From the NCBI RefSeq assembly GCF_008001015.1, contig NZ_CP042862.1, forward strand, positions 930,001-994,000: 64,000 nt of DNA. The letters are read 5' to 3'. A program made the translations under genes and the position numbers. Numbering within the stretch: position 1 is the first letter of the stretch; the number at the start of each line of letters is the position of its first letter. The notes beneath the pieces were generated by a model. That model was not told where the DNA came from. It made no database searches and saw only the letters and a list, made by a program, of their open reading frames with translations. This DNA comes from Serinicoccus profundi. GTDB taxonomy: Bacteria; Actinomycetota; Actinomycetes; Actinomycetales; Dermatophilaceae. Shown piece after piece: positions 39,025 through 47,717 of this stretch.

Positions 39025-40050
39025 ATGCAGTTCGGACTCTTCGTGCCCCAGGGCTGGCGGATGGACCTCGTCGGCATCGCCCCCGAGCATCAGTGGGGCA
39101 TCATGCTCGACCTCGCCCGACGGGCGGACGACGAGGAGGGCTGGTCCTCGCTGTGGGTCTACGACCACATGCACACCGTGCCTGACCCCAGCACCGAGGC
39201 GTGCCACGAGGCGTGGACGCTCATGGCCGCGCTGGCGGCGACGACCGGGCGCATCCGGCTCGGCCAGATGTGCACCTGCATGAGCTACCGCGAGCCGACC
39301 TACCTCGCCAAGGTCGCCGCGACCGTCGACGTCATCTCCGGCGGCCGGGTCGACATGGGGATCGGCGCCGGGTGGTACGAGCACGAGTGGCGCGCCTACG
39401 GCTACGGCTTCCCCGGGGCGGGGGAGCGGCTGGCGCGGCTGCGTGAGGGGGTGGAGATCTTCCGGCAGATGTGGACGACGGGGTCGGCCACGCTGGTCGG
39501 CGAGCACTACCAGGTGGACGGCGCGCTGTGCCACCCCCGACCGTTGCAGGGAAGCACCGAGGGGTTCGGGGGCAGCCCGCGCAACGGCATACCCATGTGG
39601 GTCGCCGGTGGCGGGGAGCGCAAGACGCTGCGGATCGCGGCGGAGTATGCCGACGCCACCAACTTCGACGGCACGCCGGAGGGCTTCGCGCACAAGTCGG
39701 CCGTCCTGGCCGAGCACTGCGCCGACGTGGGGCGCGACCTGGACGAGATCGTCCGCAGCGCCAACTACAACGTCGTCATCGGCCGCGACGAGGCCGAGGT
39801 GGAGGAGCGGCTGGCCGCGGTGCGGGAGCGCTACCTCCAGGCGGGGCTTTCCCCGGAGCGGGCGCAGGAGCAGGCCGACAGCCTGCGGACCCAGCCTGCG
39901 GTCGGGACACCCGAGCAGATCGTCGAGACGCTGCAGGGCATGGAGGCGCTGGGCATGACCTACGCCATCACCTACTTCGCCGAGGCGGCCTACGACACCA
40001 GCGGCATCGAGCTCTTCGAGAGCGAGGTCATCCCCGCGCTGCAGGGCTGA
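39025..40050 (+). CDS. LLM-class F420-dependent oxidoreductase
   Basis: The 341-residue luciferase-like TIM barrel has the start MQFGLFVPQGW, the SLWVYDHMHT strand, the GRVDMGIGAGWYEHEW segment and the Gly-rich MWVAGGGERKTLR phosphate site. These match TIGR03560-type F420-linked oxidoreductases of actinobacteria. Its cofactor would come from cofD/cofE at 48631-50688. The substrate is unknown. Confidence 0.85.
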   Translation: MQFGLFVPQGWRMDLVGIAPEHQWGIMLDLARRADDEEGWSSLWVYDHMHTVPDPSTEACHEAWTLMAALAATTGRIRLGQMCTCMSYREPTYLAKVAATVDVISGGRVDMGIGAGWYEHEWRAYGYGFPGAGERLARLREGVEIFRQMWTTGSATLVGEHYQVDGALCHPRPLQGSTEGFGGSPRNGIPMWVAGGGERKTLRIAAEYADATNFDGTPEGFAHKSAVLAEHCADVGRDLDEIVRSANYNVVIGRDEAEVEERLAAVRERYLQAGLSPERAQEQADSLRTQPAVGTPEQIVETLQGMEALGMTYAITYFAEAAYDTSGIELFESEVIPALQG

Positions 40051-40080
40051 CGTGCACGTCAGGCACCCGACGTCGGCGGG

Positions 40081-40086
40081 TACGCT
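40081..40086 (+). promoter_or_regulatory. -10 box of acyl-CoA dehydrogenase gene
   Basis: TACGCT lies six bases before ATG 40093. Confidence 0.5.
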
Positions 40087-40092
40087 GCCCCC

Positions 40093-41250
40093 ATGAGCGA
40101 CTTCGACCTGTTCCGGATCAACGAGGATCACGAGGCGCTGCGCGAGGCCGTACGCGAGGTCGCGGACGAGCAGATCGCGCCGCACGCCGCATCCGTCGAT
40201 GAGGAGGGCAGGTTCCCCGACGAGGCCCTCAAGGCCCTCGTCGCGACCGACTTCCACGCCCCCCACATCGCGGAGGACTACGACGGCGTGGGCGCCGACG
40301 CGCTGGCCACCTGCATCGTCATCGAGGAGGTCGCGCGCGCCTGCGCGAGCAGCTCGCTCATTCCGGCCGTCAACAAGCTCGGCACGATGCCGCTCATCCT
40401 CGCCGCGAGCGAGGACCTCAAGTCCCGCTACCTCCCCGCGGTCGCCTCGGGGGCGGCGATGTTCTCCTACGGCCTCTCCGAGGCCGGGGCGGGGTCGGAC
40501 ACCGCCGGCATGACCTGCAAGGCGGTCGCGCACGGCGACGAGTTCGTGCTCAACGGCCAGAAGTCGTGGATCACCAACGCCGGCGTCAGCGAGTACTACA
40601 CCGTCATGGCGGTCACCGACCCCGACGGCCCGCGCGGGCGCAACGTCAGCGCCTTCGTCGTCGAGAAGGACGACGAGGGGTTCACCTTCGGCGCCCCGGA
40701 GAAGAAGCTCGGCATCAAGGGCAGCCCCACCCGCGAGCTGCACTTCGACAACTGCCGGATCCCGGCCGACCGGATGATCGGTGGCCCGGGCGAGGGCCTC
40801 AAGATCGCGCTGCGCACCCTCGACCACACGCGGGTCACCATCGGCGCGCAGGCCGTCGGCATCGCCCAGGGAGCCCTGGACTTCGCGCTCGGCTACGTCA
40901 AGGAGCGGCGTCAGTTCGGCCAGGCCGTCGCCGACTTCCAGGGGGTGCAGTTCATGATCGCCGACATGGGGATGAAGCTCGAGGCCGCCCGGCAGATGGT
41001 GTATGTCGCCGCCGCCAAGTCCGAGCGGGGTGACGCCGACCTGCCGTTCTTCGGGGCGGCGGCCAAGTGCTTCGCCTCGGACGTGGCCATGGAGGTGACG
41101 ACCGACGCCGTGCAGCTGCTCGGTGGATACGGCTACACGAAGGACTTCCCGGTGGAGCGGATGATGCGCGACGCCAAGATCACCCAGATCTACGAGGGTA
41201 CCAACCAGATCCAGCGCGTCGTCATGGCGCGGCAGCTGCTCAAGGGCTGA
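40093..41250 (+). CDS. Acyl-CoA dehydrogenase
   Basis: The 385-residue FAD enzyme catalyses alpha,beta-dehydrogenation of acyl-CoA. Signatures are YGLSEAGAGSDTAGM, WITNAG, RRQFGQ and the C-terminal IYEGTNQIQR with the catalytic base Glu368. It is close to short/medium-chain enzymes; chain length cannot be fixed. It is leaderless by promoter position. Convergent with the kinase gene, 17 bases apart. Confidence 0.92.
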   Translation: MSDFDLFRINEDHEALREAVREVADEQIAPHAASVDEEGRFPDEALKALVATDFHAPHIAEDYDGVGADALATCIVIEEVARACASSSLIPAVNKLGTMPLILAASEDLKSRYLPAVASGAAMFSYGLSEAGAGSDTAGMTCKAVAHGDEFVLNGQKSWITNAGVSEYYTVMAVTDPDGPRGRNVSAFVVEKDDEGFTFGAPEKKLGIKGSPTRELHFDNCRIPADRMIGGPGEGLKIALRTLDHTRVTIGAQAVGIAQGALDFALGYVKERRQFGQAVADFQGVQFMIADMGMKLEAARQMVYVAAAKSERGDADLPFFGAAAKCFASDVAMEVTTDAVQLLGGYGYTKDFPVERMMRDAKITQIYEGTNQIQRVVMARQLLKG

Positions 41251-41267
41251 GCACCGGGCCGTTCACG

Positions 41268-43058
41268 TCAGCGACCGTCGTCGTCGTTCCCGTTGCCGTT
41301 GTTGCGGTTGCCGTTGTTGCCCTCGGTGCCGTTGCCCTCGGTGCCGTTCCCGTTGCCCTGACCACCGTCGTCGTCGGTGGTTCCCTCGTCGGTGGTGTCG
41401 TCGTCGGTGCTGCTCTCCTCCGGAGCGCTGTCCTGGGGAGCGTCATCGGCGCCGCTGTCGGTCGATCCGCCCGACCTGCTCCGCTCCACCGCGTCGCGCA
41501 GCGAGATCCGCGCCGTGCCGTCCTCTCGGCCGATGCCCAGGGTCTCGTCCTGCACGATGACGATGGAGCCGTAGGTGTAGGTCACCACCGAGCTCACCCG
41601 CGCGGTGCCGTCCTCCATCTCCTGCGCGTCCACGTCCGCGACGGAGATGCTGTCGAGACCGTCCGCGATGTCGGAGGCGATGAAGGCCGTGGGTGTGGTC
41701 AGCTCCTGCGCAGCGGCCAGGCCCTCGGTGTCCAGCGTCGTGTAGAAGGCCTGGGCGAGGTCCTGCGCCTCCTGGGCGCTCACCGGGGTTCCCGGCGCCT
41801 CTGAGGTCGGACCGGGGTCGCTCGCGGGTCCGTCACCGGAACCGCCGCCGTCCAGGCCGGTGGCGATGCTCCACACCAGCCAGCCGAGCAGCAGCGCCAG
41901 CGGGACGGCGAGCAGCCAGCCCAGCCACATGCTGCGGCGCGGGGCCGCCTGCTGGGGGCCGGTGCGGTGCGGGGCGGCGGGGGCGTGCTGGCCCTGGCCG
42001 CGCCCGTCCCGCTGGGGGCCGGCGGCGAGCCCGGAGGTCCGTGGCCCGGGCTCGGCCTGGCGCGGGAAGGACCTCGTCGGGTCGGCCTGGGGCACGGCCT
42101 GGGTGTGGTCGCCTGCAGCGCCGGCGGCGGCCCACCCCCCGGCAGCTGCTCCTGCCGCACCCGCTGCCGTGGCGCTGCGCCCGGCCGGGCTCGTGCCTGC
42201 GGCGACAGCGCCGAGCTCCTCGGCGGCTCGCGCGGCGCTCCAGCGGGATGAGGGGTCCGGATCGAGCATGCCCTGCAGGGCGGAGGTCAGCTCGCCGGCG
42301 TGCTGCGGTGGACGGGGGTCCTCCCGCGCGATCGTGTGCAGTTGGGCGACGGCGTTGGGCCGCTCGTCGAAGGGTCGACGCCCCTCGACCGCGGCGTAGA
42401 GCGTCGCGCCCAGCGCCCAGACGTCCGAGGCGGTGCTCGGGTCCTCTCCGCGGGCGAGCTCGGGGGAGAAGTAGGCGGCCGTGCCCGAGACGAAGCCGGT
42501 CCGGGTGAGCTGGGGGTCCTCGTCGGCCCGGGCGATGCCGAAGTCGGTGAGCTTGGCGTCGTGCCCCTCGCCACCGGTGAGCAGCACGTTGGCCGGCTTG
42601 ACGTCACGGTGCAGGATGCCGGCCCGGTGGGCGGCGGCGAGCGCGGTGGCCATCTGGGCACCGATGGCGGCGACCTGGGTCGGTGGGAGTCGGCGACCGT
42701 CGGCGATGAGCTCGGCGAGCGAGGGGCCCTCGATGAACTCCATGACGATCCAGGGCGAGCCCTCGTGCTCGAAGGCGTCGTAGACGCGCACGACGTGCTG
42801 GTGGGCCAGGGTGGCGCTGGTGCGGGCCTCCCGGAAGCCGCGGCTCAGGAGGATCTCGGTGTCGGTCTCGCCACCGACGCGCTTGAGTGCGACCTGTCTG
42901 CCGAGGTTCTCATCGGTCGCCAGCCAGACGTGTCCGCCGCCACCCCGGCCGAGGGTGCGGACGATGCGGTAGCGGTCGGCGACCAGGGTGGGGTCCTGGT
43001 CGGCCGGCGCCGGGGCCGTGGTCTCGGCGTCGTGCTCTGCGTCGTGCGGGTCCGCCAT
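41268..43058 (-). CDS. Membrane Ser/Thr protein kinase (PknB-like)
   Basis: The 596-residue protein has an N-terminal Hanks kinase with Gly loop LGRGGGGHVW, Lys59, HRD (150-152), DFG (172-174) and SPE. An Ala/Gly/Pro-rich juxtamembrane stretch and one membrane helix (378-400) follow. The outer domain of ~150 residues has no PASTA repeats, and the end is an Asp/Ser/Thr then Asn/Gly low-complexity tail. The ATG at 43058 has the ribosome site GGAGGTGACC; an upstream GTG lies inside that site. Confidence 0.9.
   Translation of the reverse strand: MADPHDAEHDAETTAPAPADQDPTLVADRYRIVRTLGRGGGGHVWLATDENLGRQVALKRVGGETDTEILLSRGFREARTSATLAHQHVVRVYDAFEHEGSPWIVMEFIEGPSLAELIADGRRLPPTQVAAIGAQMATALAAAHRAGILHRDVKPANVLLTGGEGHDAKLTDFGIARADEDPQLTRTGFVSGTAAYFSPELARGEDPSTASDVWALGATLYAAVEGRRPFDERPNAVAQLHTIAREDPRPPQHAGELTSALQGMLDPDPSSRWSAARAAEELGAVAAGTSPAGRSATAAGAAGAAAGGWAAAGAAGDHTQAVPQADPTRSFPRQAEPGPRTSGLAAGPQRDGRGQGQHAPAAPHRTGPQQAAPRRSMWLGWLLAVPLALLLGWLVWSIATGLDGGGSGDGPASDPGPTSEAPGTPVSAQEAQDLAQAFYTTLDTEGLAAAQELTTPTAFIASDIADGLDSISVADVDAQEMEDGTARVSSVVTYTYGSIVIVQDETLGIGREDGTARISLRDAVERSRSGGSTDSGADDAPQDSAPEESSTDDDTTDEGTTDDDGGQGNGNGTEGNGTEGNNGNRNNGNGNDDDGR
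41320..41349 (-). repeat. 15-bp tandem repeat in the kinase tail
   Basis: CCCTCGGTGCCGTTG is repeated twice with one change in the last base, coding Gly-Asn-Gly-Thr-Glu units. It lies in a wider Asn/Gly low-complexity stretch (about 41275-41360) prone to copy-number slippage. Confidence 0.7.
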
Positions 43059-43096
43059 GGTCACCTCCGATCAGCGCAAGGGTAGCCCGAACGGGC

Positions 43097-44338
43097 TCAC
43101 GGTTCGACGGTGATGGCCTGGTCCTGCCGCAGCGCGGTGAAGAGCTGGCCGGCGCGCTCCTCGTCCCAGAGCACGGCACTCCCGACCTCGGTGGGGTAGT
43201 TGGGGTTTGCGACGGGGACGGTCACCGAGTTGCCGTTACCGCCGGCGACCTGGCGCATCGCCCAGGCCATCCGGCCGGCCTCGAGCATCGAGGTGTCGTC
43301 CCCGAGGCTGATGGCCGAACCCGTGGCCGTGCCCACCTCGTGCAGCCGCCACGGGACCAGGGCGGTCGACGGGGTGAGGGTCTTGTCCACGAGCGCGGAG
43401 AGGAACTCCCGCTGCCGCTCCACCCGGCCGATGTCGCCGCGCGGGTCGCTGTAACGCATCCGGACGTAGCCCAGCGCCTGCTCCCCGGCGAGCTCCTGGC
43501 AGCCCGCGGGCAGGTCGATGTGGGCCTTGTCGTCCACGATCGGCGCCTCCAGGCACATCTCCACGCCACCGACCCCGTTGACGACATCGACGAAGCCGCC
43601 GAAGCCGATCTCCATGTAGCCGTCCACGGGCAGCCCGGTGGCGCGCTCGACGGTGTCGACGAGCTGCTCGGGGCCGCCGTTGGCATGGGCGGAGTTCAGC
43701 TTGTTCCAGCCGGCGTCCCGGATCTCGACGTAGCTGTCGCGCGGCAGGCTGACCAGGGTCGGCTCGCCGAAGGTCGGCACGTGCAGGAGCATGACGGTGT
43801 CGGCGCGGTGCCCCTCGGTGAAGCCGGTGCCGAACTCCCCGCGCTGCTCCTCCGAGAGCTGCTCCCGGCTGTCGGTGCCGACGAGCAGGTAGTTCTCGCC
43901 CTGGGCCGCTGCGGGCCGGTCCGCCACGTCGGGGGTCGCGTCGAGCCGGTTGACGCTGCCCCACACGAGGGAGACCACGACGATCATCGTCACGAGGTAG
44001 GCGACGAGCGCGAGGGCCAGCAGCGCCATCACCCGGCGGACCCCGTAGCGGGGGCGTCGACGCCCGCGACCCCGGTCACGCGGGGGTGCGGCATACCGTT
44101 CCCCGCGGTCGTCATACCGGTCCTGGTCCTCGTCGTACCGCCGGTGGTCCTCGTCGTACTGCCGGTGGTCCTCGTCGTACTGCCGGTGGTCCTCGTAGGC
44201 CCGGTGCTGGGAATCCTCGTCGCGTCGGCCGCGGGGCGGCAGCGGGATCCGCTCGGTGGCGTCGGGGTCGTGGCGGTGGCCCTCGCGCGGGGTTCGCGGC
44301 ATCGGGCGGGTCCAGTCGTCCTGCGGATGGTCGGGCAC
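43097..44338 (-). CDS. LytR-CpsA-Psr (LCP) family wall ligase
   Basis: The 413-residue protein has a charged cytoplasmic tail (1-100), one membrane helix (103-126) and an extracytoplasmic LCP domain: LLVGTDSREQ, RADTVMLLHV, LVSLPRDSYVEI, NSAHANGG and a conserved Arg-rich MRYSDPRGDIGRVERQ. LCP proteins transfer lipid-linked glycopolymers to peptidoglycan. The GTG at 44338 follows TAGTCT by eight bases; the longer open frame would run into the divergent glycosyltransferase promoter. Codons 48-75 are encoded by a tandem repeat. Confidence 0.88.
   Translation of the reverse strand: MPDHPQDDWTRPMPRTPREGHRHDPDATERIPLPPRGRRDEDSQHRAYEDHRQYDEDHRQYDEDHRRYDEDQDRYDDRGERYAAPPRDRGRGRRRPRYGVRRVMALLALALVAYLVTMIVVVSLVWGSVNRLDATPDVADRPAAAQGENYLLVGTDSREQLSEEQRGEFGTGFTEGHRADTVMLLHVPTFGEPTLVSLPRDSYVEIRDAGWNKLNSAHANGGPEQLVDTVERATGLPVDGYMEIGFGGFVDVVNGVGGVEMCLEAPIVDDKAHIDLPAGCQELAGEQALGYVRMRYSDPRGDIGRVERQREFLSALVDKTLTPSTALVPWRLHEVGTATGSAISLGDDTSMLEAGRMAWAMRQVAGGNGNSVTVPVANPNYPTEVGSAVLWDEERAGQLFTALRQDQAITVEP
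44128..44190 (-). repeat. Three 21-bp tandem repeats in the LCP cytoplasmic tail
   Basis: Plus-strand unit CCTCGTCGTACYGCCGGTGGT occurs three times without gaps, followed by a partial fourth. On the coding strand it encodes DHRQYDE heptads (Tyr/Asp/His/Arg). The high identity suggests recent expansion; the copies differ by one base. Confidence 0.85.
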
Positions 44339-44346
44339 GGGACGCA

Positions 44347-44417
44347 AGACTACGTGCTCGACCTTGCGCCGGGCTGGGAGTGCCGCGCCGCCGCGCGCGT
44401 CCGGTGCGGGGTAGCCT
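44347..44417. promoter_or_regulatory. Divergent -10 boxes of LCP and glycosyltransferase genes
   Basis: Minus-strand TAGTCT (44352-44347) is eight bases before the LCP GTG. Plus-strand TAGCCT (44412-44417) is six bases before the glycosyltransferase GTG. Confidence 0.5.
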
Positions 44418-44423
44418 CGCGAG

Positions 44424-45407
44424 GTGAGTTCAGCGTCGCGGCCCGTGTCCCTGCCCCCCGTGTCGGTGATCATGACCGTCCTGGAGGAGGAGCAACACCT
44501 CCCGCACGCCGTGCGCTCGGTGCTGGCCCAGGACTACCCGGGGGTGCTGGAGGTCGTCGTCGCCGTCGGGCCGAGCCGCGACCGGACCCGGGAGGTCGCC
44601 GACGGGCTCGCGGCGGCGGATCCGCGGATCCGGGTCGTGGACAACCCCTCGGGCCGCACCCCCGACGGCCTCAACGCCGCCCTTGCCGCGACCAGCCACG
44701 AGGTCGTCGTGCGGATGGACGGCCACGGGGAGCTGAGCGAGGGCTACATCCGTCGCGCGGTCGAGATCCTGGAGGAGACCGGCGCGGCCAACGTCGGGGG
44801 CATCATGCTCGCCGAGGGGGTCGGCACCCTGCAGGAGACGGTCGCCCTGGCGATGCGCTCGCCGCTCGGGATGGGCAGTGAGCGCTTCCATGTCGGTGGG
44901 GAGGCCGGGCCGGCCGACACCGTCTTCCTCGGGGTCTTCCGCCGCGAGTGGCTGCACCGCGTGGGCGGCTACGACCCGACCTTCACCCGCGCGCAGGACT
45001 GGGAGATGAACCACCGGATCCGCCAGGCGGGGGGCACGGTGTGGTTCACCCCGGAGCTCACCGTCACCTACCGCCCCCGGTCCAGCTTCGGTGACCTGGC
45101 GCGTCAGTTCTACGGCAGCGGGCAGTGGCGCCGACAGGTCGTCCGGCACCATCCCGACTCGGTCAACGCGCGCTACCTGGCGCCGCCGGTGACCCTCGTC
45201 CTGGTCGCCGCGGGCGCGGTCGGTGGGCTGGCGTGGCGTCCGCTGTGGCTGCTGCCCGCGGGGTATGCCGCCGCCGTGACCCTCGGCGGGGCCTGGATCT
45301 CCCGCCACCACGGGAGGGCCGTCATGGCGCGCATGCCGGCGGTCCTGGCGACGATGCACCTCACGTGGGGGGCCGGCTTCCTGCGCGGCCCCCGTCGCCG
45401 GGGCTGA
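44424..45407 (+). CDS. Glycosyltransferase family 2
   Basis: The 327-residue protein has a GT-A fold with VSVIMTVLEEEQHL, the nucleotide-binding VVVAVGPSRD, metal-binding region VVRMDGHGELSEGYI and acceptor segment FTRAQDWEMNHRIRQAG. Two membrane helices near the C-terminus anchor it. It resembles succinoglycan-type GT2 enzymes (ExoA-like). Divergent from the LCP gene, it probably serves the same glycopolymer. Confidence 0.85.
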   Translation: MSSASRPVSLPPVSVIMTVLEEEQHLPHAVRSVLAQDYPGVLEVVVAVGPSRDRTREVADGLAAADPRIRVVDNPSGRTPDGLNAALAATSHEVVVRMDGHGELSEGYIRRAVEILEETGAANVGGIMLAEGVGTLQETVALAMRSPLGMGSERFHVGGEAGPADTVFLGVFRREWLHRVGGYDPTFTRAQDWEMNHRIRQAGGTVWFTPELTVTYRPRSSFGDLARQFYGSGQWRRQVVRHHPDSVNARYLAPPVTLVLVAAGAVGGLAWRPLWLLPAGYAAAVTLGGAWISRHHGRAVMARMPAVLATMHLTWGAGFLRGPRRRG

Positions 45408-45409
45408 GC

Positions 45410-46078
45410 TCAGGCCGCGGGGGTGGGCTCCGGGGTGGGCTCGTCCAGGGCGATCCGCAGCTCGGGCTCGGTCTTCTCGACGACCTCCTCGACGGTGACA
45501 CCCGGCGCGAGCTCGCGCAGCACGAGCCCCTCGGGCGTGACGTCGATGACCGCGAGGTCGGTGATGATGCGCTGCACGACCTTGAGGCCGGTGAGGGGCA
45601 GGTCGCACTCGGAGACGATCTTGGCCGAGCCGTCCTTGGCGACGTGGTCCATGAGCACGACGACCTTCTTGGCGCCGAGGACGAGGTCCATCGCCCCACC
45701 CATGCCCTTGACCATCTTGCCGGGGATCATCCAGTTGGCGATGTCGCCGGCGGCCGAGACCTGCATGGCGCCGAGGATGGCGGCGTCGACCTTGCCGCCC
45801 CGGATCATCCCGAAGCTCGTCGCCGAGTCGAAGAAGCTCGCGCCGGGACGGACCGTGACGGTCTCCTTGCCGGCGTTGATGAGGTCGGGCACCTCCTCAC
45901 CCTCGTAGGGGTAGGGGCCGACGCCGAGGATGCCGTTCTCGGACTGCAGGACGAGCTCGACGTCGTCGGGCACGTAGTTGGGGACCAGGGTCGGCATACC
46001 GATGCCGAGGTTGACGTAGTCGCCGTCGTGCAGCTCGGCGGCGGCGCGTGCGGCCATCTCCTCGCGGGTGAGCGCCAT
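45410..46078 (-). CDS. scoB: 3-Oxoacid CoA-transferase subunit B
   Basis: The 222-residue subunit carries the catalytic glutamate Glu47 in QSENGILG; other signatures are [12 protein letters not shown] and [14 protein letters not shown]. It transfers CoA between succinyl-CoA and 3-oxoacids. The C-terminus ends in a Pro/Thr/Glu tail. It starts three bases after scoA. Confidence 0.94.
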   Translation of the reverse strand: MALTREEMAARAAAELHDGDYVNLGIGMPTLVPNYVPDDVELVLQSENGILGVGPYPYEGEEVPDLINAGKETVTVRPGASFFDSATSFGMIRGGKVDAAILGAMQVSAAGDIANWMIPGKMVKGMGGAMDLVLGAKKVVVLMDHVAKDGSAKIVSECDLPLTGLKVVQRIITDLAVIDVTPEGLVLRELAPGVTVEEVVEKTEPELRIALDEPTPEPTPAA

Positions 46079-46081
46079 CGG

Positions 46082-46894
46082 TCAGGCCTCCTGGGTCTGG
46101 TCGGTGGGGGTCGGGGTCTGCCCGGGGCGCGGGCGGGTGGTGCGCTTCTCGATCTTCTTGTCGGTGGCCTGCTCGGGGGTGAGCGCCAGGACACGCTGGA
46201 CGTAGATGCCGGGGAGGTGCACGTCGTCCGGGTCGATCTCGCCGGGCTCGACGAGCTCCTCCACCTCGGCGACGGCGATCTGGGCCGACATGGCGCACAG
46301 CGGGTTGAAGTTGCGCGCGGACTGGTTGAAGACGAGATTGCCGTGCCGATCGCCCTTGGCGGCCCGGACCAGGGCGAAGTCGGCGAAGATGGCGTGCTCG
46401 AGGACGTAGTCGCGGGCGTGTCCGCGCACCTCGAACTCACGGGTCTCCTTGGCGGGCGACTCCTTGACGACGTTGCCCTCGCTGTCGTACAGCCACGGCA
46501 TACCCCCTTCGGACACCTGCGAGCCGACCCCGGTCGGGGTGAAGAAGGCGGGGATCCCGGCGCCACCCGCGCGCAGCTTCTCCGCGAGGGTGCCCTGCGG
46601 GGTGAGCTCGACCTCCAGCTCGCCGGAGAGGTACTGCCGGGCGAACTCCTTGTTCTCCCCGACGTAGGAGGCGATGACCCGGCGGATGCGACCCTCCGCG
46701 AGGAGAAGCCCCAGCCCGGCGCCGTCGACGCCGCAGTTGTTGGAGGCGACCTCGAGATCCTTCGTGCCCTGCTCGAGCGCCTGGTGGATGAGCACGGTGG
46801 GGATGCCGGAGAGCCCGAAACCACCCACGGCGACGGTCATGCCGTCGGTGAGCCCCTCGAGCGCCTCCACGGCGGAAGCGACGACCTTGTCCAT
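46082..46894 (-). CDS. scoA: 3-Oxoacid CoA-transferase subunit A
   Basis: The 270-residue subunit shows MTVAVGGFGLSGIPTVLI (CoA site) and the strand SNNCGVDGAGLGLLL. The last ~25 residues are a Lys/Arg then Pro/Thr/Gln tail beyond the normal end. The ATG is seven bases after TAGCCT. A longer open frame upstream is antisense shadow of the AlkA-like gene. Together with scoB it handles acetoacetate or 3-oxoadipate; the substrate is not settled. Confidence 0.93.
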   Translation of the reverse strand: MDKVVASAVEALEGLTDGMTVAVGGFGLSGIPTVLIHQALEQGTKDLEVASNNCGVDGAGLGLLLAEGRIRRVIASYVGENKEFARQYLSGELEVELTPQGTLAEKLRAGGAGIPAFFTPTGVGSQVSEGGMPWLYDSEGNVVKESPAKETREFEVRGHARDYVLEHAIFADFALVRAAKGDRHGNLVFNQSARNFNPLCAMSAQIAVAEVEELVEPGEIDPDDVHLPGIYVQRVLALTPEQATDKKIEKRTTRPRPGQTPTPTDQTQEA

Positions 46895-46901
46895 GGCGGC
46901 G

Positions 46902-46907
46902 AGGCTA
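46902..46907 (-). promoter_or_regulatory. -10 box of scoAB
   Basis: Minus-strand TAGCCT lies seven bases before ATG 46894. Confidence 0.5.
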
Positions 46908-46919
46908 CCCGGCGCCCGG

Positions 46920-47657
46920 TCAGCCCCCGAAGGCGGTCCGATCCTGCGGGAGGTGGTCCACGCCCTCGGAGCCCCACCGGGGATCCTGCGCGTCGGGGAC
47001 GGTGCCGTGGACCAGCACCGCCGAGGCGTCGTGGAACAGCACCTGGAGGACCTGGCGGACGAAGCGGCCCGGGTCGGTGGTGGCGAGCAGGGCCCGGGAC
47101 CCGGACGGGAGGTCCGGGAGCCCGTCGACCAGCTCGGCGTAGGCCACCCGCTCGCCGCCGCTGACGAGGGCGGTGTCCTGCTCCTCGGCCTCGTCCCACG
47201 GGGTGAAGTCGTCGGCGTAGCTGGCCAGCTCGGCGGCCTCGTCCATGACGCCCGAGCGCAGCTCGCCGGAGTAGCGACGGGCCAGTGCGGGCAGGGTGAC
47301 CGCCACGACCTCGTCGGAGTCCTCCGCGACCGGGCTGTCCGGGTCGGCGGTGACCAGGACGTCCGCCCCCTCGTGGGCGTCCACGGTGAGCGTGGCACCC
47401 ACGGACCACACCGCCAGCGCCCAGTAGGCGAGCCTCCAGTGCGGCGCGGGGAGGTCGACGAGGACCACGGAGCCGGGCTGGACGTCCAGCCCCTCCTGGA
47501 GCGCGTTGGAGGCCTTGGCGACCCAGGTGCGCAGGACCTTGCGGGAGATCTCGATGCGCTCCCCGGTGCCGTCGGGTCGGTCGTCGTAGTAGGTGAGAGC
47601 CGGGCGGGTGGCGTCGGCGGCCACGGCCCGCGCCAGGATCTCGTGAGGCGCATGCAC
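46920..47657 (-). CDS. TIGR03089 family protein
   Basis: The 245-residue actinobacterial protein resembles only the N-terminal lobe of AMP-binding acyl-CoA ligases (TRPALTYYDD, LDVQPGSVVLVDLPAPHWRLA, ADVLVTADP). The adenylate-forming motifs of full enzymes are absent, so ligase activity is unlikely. The function is not known. The GTG is six bases after TAGCGT. It is divergent from the AlkA-like gene. Confidence 0.8.
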   Translation of the reverse strand: MHAPHEILARAVAADATRPALTYYDDRPDGTGERIEISRKVLRTWVAKASNALQEGLDVQPGSVVLVDLPAPHWRLAYWALAVWSVGATLTVDAHEGADVLVTADPDSPVAEDSDEVVAVTLPALARRYSGELRSGVMDEAAELASYADDFTPWDEAEEQDTALVSGGERVAYAELVDGLPDLPSGSRALLATTDPGRFVRQVLQVLFHDASAVLVHGTVPDAQDPRWGSEGVDHLPQDRTAFGG

Positions 47658-47663
47658 GCACCC

Positions 47664-47669
47664 ACGCTA
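47664..47669 (-). promoter_or_regulatory. -10 box of TIGR03089 gene
   Basis: Minus-strand TAGCGT lies six bases before GTG 47657. Confidence 0.45.
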
Positions 47670-47717
47670 ACGGGTGCCCTTGCGTCCGCGGCAACCAGAA
47701 CGGCAGGGTTGCGGGTT

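Noticed and set aside
44128-44190. Possible CRISPR array from 21-bp repeats
   Set aside because: Repeats are contiguous with no spacers and lie in frame inside the LCP gene.
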